64,000 nt of DNA, from NCBI GenBank assembly GCA_964559835.1, contig CAZLJE010000017.1, forward strand, positions 48,785 through 112,784, written 5' to 3'. Shown in pieces: positions 61,350 to 64,000 of the stretch (positions are counted from its first letter, which is position 1; each line of letters opens with the position of its first letter). The notes under the pieces were generated by a model. The model had not been told where the DNA came from and did not search any database. It saw only the letters and a program-made list of their open reading frames with translations. Both the position numbers and the translations under genes were made by a program. Source of the DNA: DAISJI01 sp964559835 (GTDB lineage: Bacteria > Acidobacteriota > Terriglobia > Terriglobales > Acidobacteriaceae).

Positions 61350-61388
61350 TTACAGCCGGATCCCGCCGCCGACCAGCGTGACTTCGCT
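61350..61388 (-). pseudogene. Remnant of a second SDR gene 3' end
   Basis: Read on the minus strand, this codes SEVTLVGGGIRL followed by TAA. That matches the last residues of the SDR protein encoded at 62731-63477 (EELLVGGGIRL), and the following non-coding bases (GAAGGCTTACAGCC in plus orientation) also match. Upstream of the remnant there is no SDR sequence. It appears to be the leftover end of a deleted duplicate. Confidence 0.65.
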
Positions 61389-61445
61389 CAGGGCAGGCTG
61401 CAAGCCTAATGTGTGCCGTCGCTCCGCGATTAAATCCGCGGCCGA

Positions 61446-62600
61446 CTAATCCGCTGCCGACGCGGTCGTTCCTTCCACGCTCGCCGGCAGCGCCGGCAGC
61501 GTCACCCGGAACACGGTGCCTTGGCCCTCGCGGCTGCGCACGCGGATGCGTCCATTCTGGCGATGGACGATCTCCTGCGCGATCCACAGTCCCAGCCCCG
61601 TTCCCACCGACAGCTTGGTAGTGAAGAACGGCTCGAAGAGCCGCTTCCGGTGTTCGGGCGCGATGCCGCCGCCGTCGTCGGCGACAGTGAGGTGCAGGTC
61701 TTCGCCGTTGCCGTCGCGGTTGGTCGTGCGCGAACCGCGGATGTACAGACGGCCAGCGTGCGGCAAAACGTCCATCGCGTTGTTCACCAGGTTCGAGATC
61801 ACCTGGCGCATTTCCGCGCCGGGGACCAGGAAGCAATCGTCGCCGTCCGCGCATGGACCGCGCTGATACCGGCAATCCACTGCAATGGCGCGCTCCTTGA
61901 GGCGGCGTTGATAGATACGGACGACCTCGTCGACGATGTCTCGCAGCGAGACCGGCGTCTCGTTGGCGCGCTGGCGGTAGAAGCCGAGCGTCTGCTGCGT
62001 GATATGCGCGGCGCGGCGCAACTCCTGGTCGGCGAGCGCGAGCGTTTCGCGCACGCTCGGCGACGCCGTGGCATCGGTCATCGCCAGGTAGACGGCGTTC
62101 ACTGCGGATGCCAGCGGGTTGTTCACCTCGTGCGCGATCGTCGCGGCCAGCCGTCCGGTAGCCGCCAGCTTCTCGCTGCGGATGAGCGCCTCCTCCTTGC
62201 GCTTGTTTTCGGTGATGTCGTTGAACAGGACGCCTACCTGATGGTCTTCCGGGTCGCCATAGCGGAAGGCGTAGACGTCGTACCAGCGGTGAAGCTGCGC
62301 CGCCTGGTTGCGAAAACGAATCGGCTCGCCGGTGGTGGCGACGTGGCCGTAGATCTGGAACCAATGCTCCTCGTGCTTGGGCGCGAACTCCCGAACGCGC
62401 TTGCCTTTCGCGTCCGCCAGTCCGGTCTGCTTCTCGAACGAAGGGTTGGTCTCCAGGAAGCGGTAGTCGATCGGCTTGCCAGCGGCGTCGAAGATCACCT
62501 CGATGATGCAGAACCCCTCGTCGATGGAATCGAACAGCGTCCGGTAGCGCCGCTCCGACGCCTCCAGCGCCTGCTTCACTGCTTTTGAGTCAGTATTCAT
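61446..62600 (-). CDS. PAS-domain sensor histidine kinase
   Basis: The 384-residue protein lacks membrane segments. A PAS domain (about 12-130) is followed by a HisKA region with the phospho-acceptor His157 in TIAHEVNNPLASAVN. The HATPase domain shows QVISNLVNNAMDVLP (N box), VADDGGGIAPEH (G1), FEPFFTTK (F) and GTGLGLWIAQEIV (G2). It is a soluble kinase; no response regulator is adjacent, so the partner is unknown. Confidence 0.93.
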   Translation of the reverse strand: MNTDSKAVKQALEASERRYRTLFDSIDEGFCIIEVIFDAAGKPIDYRFLETNPSFEKQTGLADAKGKRVREFAPKHEEHWFQIYGHVATTGEPIRFRNQAAQLHRWYDVYAFRYGDPEDHQVGVLFNDITENKRKEEALIRSEKLAATGRLAATIAHEVNNPLASAVNAVYLAMTDATASPSVRETLALADQELRRAAHITQQTLGFYRQRANETPVSLRDIVDEVVRIYQRRLKERAIAVDCRYQRGPCADGDDCFLVPGAEMRQVISNLVNNAMDVLPHAGRLYIRGSRTTNRDGNGEDLHLTVADDGGGIAPEHRKRLFEPFFTTKLSVGTGLGLWIAQEIVHRQNGRIRVRSREGQGTVFRVTLPALPASVEGTTASAAD

Positions 62601-62730
62601 TGCTCTTTACCTAACTCAGATGCAGGTCAGCGCATTCGCGACGGCAAAGGATTCACCACAGAGACAAAGAGGCACTGAGGAAATAAGCCCTCTGTGCCCC
62701 CCTGCCGCCGTGGTGAGTTGATCTGAAGGC

Positions 62731-63477
62731 TTACAGCCGGATCCCGCCGCCAACCAGCAACTCCTCGCCGGTGATCCAGCCGGAGTCTTCGGTGGCCAGG
62801 AAGAGCGCGGCCTTGGCGATGTCGTCCGCGGTGCCCATGCGTCCGAGCGGCGTGCGCGAGACCGCCAGCTCCTCGAATCCGGGCGCGTCCATGGCGCGGA
62901 CGCCCTCGGTGATGGTCGCCCCGGGCGCGAGCGTGTTGACGCGGATCTTGCGCGGCGCCAGCTCCTGCGCCAGCACGCGCGAGATCACGTCTACGGCGCC
63001 CTTCGTCCCGCTGTACACCGACGAGGCCGGCGGCGGCGTCTTGGACACGATCGAGCTGACATTAATAATGCTGCCACCATTGCCGTTCATGAGCGTGACC
63101 GCTTCCTTCGTCGTCAGCAGCAGGCCCAGGACGTTGAGGTCGAAGATCTTGCGATAATGCTGCTCATCGAGCGCCTCGAGCGGCCGGAACTCGTAGACGC
63201 CGGCGTTGTTCACCAGGACGTCGACCTGGCCGAAGGCGCGCTTGGTCTCGGCGAACAGCCTCTTGATGTCGTCGAGCTTGGAGACGTCGGCCTGCACCAC
63301 GATGGCCTCGCCTCCCGCCCGCTTGATGTTGTCGGCGACGCGCTGCGCACCCGCCTTGTCGCTCGCGTAATTAACGACGATTTTGGCGCCTTCCGACGCC
63401 AGCTTTTCGGCGATCGCGGCGCCAATGCCCTTCGACGCGCCCGTCACCACTGCCACTTTTCCAGTAAGCTTTGCCAT
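62731..63477 (-). CDS. SDR-family oxidoreductase
   Basis: The ATG at 63477 (MAKLTGKVAVVTGASKGIG) gives 248 residues; the frame extends upstream over the ArsR gene without SDR likeness. It shows the cofactor motif TGASKGIG, the NNAGVYEF block, the catalytic Ser in NVSSIV, and Tyr-x-x-x-Lys in YSGTKGAV. It ends with the standard GEELLVGGGIRL. An inverted repeat lies 18-39 bp upstream and an ArsR-type regulator is the preceding gene, so it is probably the regulated target. Confidence 0.93.
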   Translation of the reverse strand: MAKLTGKVAVVTGASKGIGAAIAEKLASEGAKIVVNYASDKAGAQRVADNIKRAGGEAIVVQADVSKLDDIKRLFAETKRAFGQVDVLVNNAGVYEFRPLEALDEQHYRKIFDLNVLGLLLTTKEAVTLMNGNGGSIINVSSIVSKTPPPASSVYSGTKGAVDVISRVLAQELAPRKIRVNTLAPGATITEGVRAMDAPGFEELAVSRTPLGRMGTADDIAKAALFLATEDSGWITGEELLVGGGIRL

Positions 63478-63494
63478 GTCCTCACCTGTCTCGA

Positions 63495-63516
63495 TATTTC
63501 GATAACCATCGAAATA
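63495..63516. promoter_or_regulatory. Perfect inverted repeat, candidate ArsR-family operator
   Basis: TATTTCGAT - AACC - ATCGAAATA forms 9-bp arms around a 4-bp spacer. It sits between the end of the ArsR-like gene and the SDR start. Its size and symmetry fit a dimeric winged-helix repressor site. Confidence 0.6.
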
Positions 63517-63578
63517 GATTCCGGAACGGCGAGGAAGATTCAGCAAAAAGGCATTCACCACAAAGGACACGAAGGAAA

Positions 63579-63845
63579 TCACAGTTTCGCGAGTTGAGAC
63601 AGGTAATCTTTCCACACTTTGCGCCGCAACTTCAGGTGGGCGAACTGGCCATCGCGCCGGACGTCGATCAGTCCAGCGTTGCTCAGCTCCTTTATATGGT
63701 GGGAGAGCGTAGCAGCGGAGATGGGCATTTGACATCGCATGTCGCTGCACGCGAGTTCGTTGCATCTGGCGATGCGCGTCAGGATCTGGTAGCGGCGCGG
63801 ATCGGCCAGCGCCTTGCTGATCCGCTGGAACTGTTCGGCGTCCAT
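63579..63845 (-). CDS. ArsR-family winged-helix regulator
   Basis: The ATG at 63845 (MDAEQFQRISKALADPRRYQ) gives 88 residues, the normal core length. The recognition region is MPISAATLSHHIKELSNAGLIDVRRDGQ, characteristic of ArsR-type DNA-binding helices. Cysteines are present at NELACSDMRCQ just ahead of the recognition helix, near where metal-sensing ArsR proteins place ligands, but they do not form the classical CVC motif. It is followed by an SDR gene 101 bp downstream. Confidence 0.88.
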   Translation of the reverse strand: MDAEQFQRISKALADPRRYQILTRIARCNELACSDMRCQMPISAATLSHHIKELSNAGLIDVRRDGQFAHLKLRRKVWKDYLSQLAKL

Positions 63846-63846
63846 T

Positions 63847-63868
63847 GGTTCCCATTGTAGCGGGAACC
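63847..63868 (-). promoter_or_regulatory. Hairpin over the ribosome-binding region of the ArsR gene
   Basis: On the minus strand GGTTCCC - 8 nt - GGGAACC ends one base before the ATG at 63845. The only Shine-Dalgarno-like bases (GGGA) lie in the second arm, so the stem could limit translation, or the repeat could be an operator. Confidence 0.4.
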
Positions 63869-63928
63869 GGGCAGCGGCCGCGACGGTGACGCAATCCGCA
63901 CGGATGTCGTAGAATGGAAAGACATCGT

Positions 63929-64000
63929 AGGCCCGTAGCTCAGTCTGGTTAGAGCGCTTCCTTGACACGGAAGAGGTCGATGGTTCGAGTCCATTCGGGC
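63929..64000 (+). tRNA. tRNA-Val (GAC), 3' end cut by the window
   Basis: The acceptor strand AGGCCCG, D arm (GCTCAG...), anticodon arm CTTCC-TTGACAC-GGAAG, and T arm (GATGG-TTCGAGT-CCATT) fold as a normal tRNA. The anticodon is GAC, reading valine codons. The acceptor 3' strand (CGGGC) runs off the end of the window, leaving about two paired bases and the CCA region unseen. Confidence 0.93.

Noticed and set aside
61123..62364. 413-residue frame overlapping the histidine kinase
   Set aside because: Arg/Pro/Gly-rich composition and overlap with a textbook PAS-HisKA-HATPase protein in another frame.

Overview
The window reads as a high-GC, gene-dense chromosome segment of a soil-type Gram-negative bacterium. 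The most likely source is a member of the Acidobacteriota. This is inferred from the mixture of a PEP-CTERM protein, a large exopolysaccharide locus with capsule-type export genes, an ETF/ETF-ubiquinone oxidoreductase set, and intergenic repeats of the 'TGTCATTCTGAG...GAAGAATC' and 'ATCCGTGTTAATCCGTGG' kinds. No 16S rRNA is present, so the assignment is tentative.

Region 1 (1-42.6 kb) is one very large exopolysaccharide/O-antigen-like locus built from alternating blocks on both strands. It carries a uronate C5-epimerase fragment, an AlgI/AlgJ-type acetylation pair, a CDP-glucose branch (rfbF, rfbG and a C-methyltransferase), a candidate polymerase, and at least ten glycosyltransferase domains. 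It also has a WecA-type initiating transferase with a long extra C-terminus, an asnB amidotransferase, a PHP-type phosphatase, a Wza-like export protein, a frameshifted flippase followed by a TylF-type methyltransferase, and a glycosyltransferase-deacetylase fusion. The last block (35.4-42.6 kb) looks like a self-contained module for making and lipid-linking amino sugars: two ArnC/GtrB-like transferases, two DegT/ArnB-like aminotransferases, an epimerase, a hexapeptide acyltransferase and a flippase-like membrane protein. No exosortase and no Wzc kinase are in the window. A 1390-residue secreted protein with four 510-bp tandem repeats sits in the middle of the locus.

Region 2 (42.7-54.7 kb) is mainly housekeeping: ETF-ubiquinone oxidoreductase, etfA and etfB with two small membrane proteins between them, a VapBC-like toxin-antitoxin pair inserted beside etfA, a tandem pair of small paralogues of unknown function, two zinc-ribbon proteins, and an NlpC/P60 peptidase next to an L-Ala-D/L-Glu-epimerase-like enzyme (probably murein peptide recycling).

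Region 3 (54.8-59.2 kb) is visibly AT-richer and looks horizontally acquired. It encodes an sce7726-like protein with PD-(D/E)XK-type residues, a beta (sce7725-like) protein, and a helicase with a C-terminal PD-(D/E)XK-like domain. The set resembles a nucleic-acid-directed defence module and is the strongest candidate for a poorly described system here. A 1.1-kb stretch without recognisable genes follows.

Region 4 (60.2-64 kb) holds an outer-membrane-like protein with a Fur-box-like upstream palindrome, a PAS histidine kinase, an SDR oxidoreductase behind an ArsR-family regulator with a perfect inverted repeat between them, and a tRNA-Val(GAC) cut by the window end.
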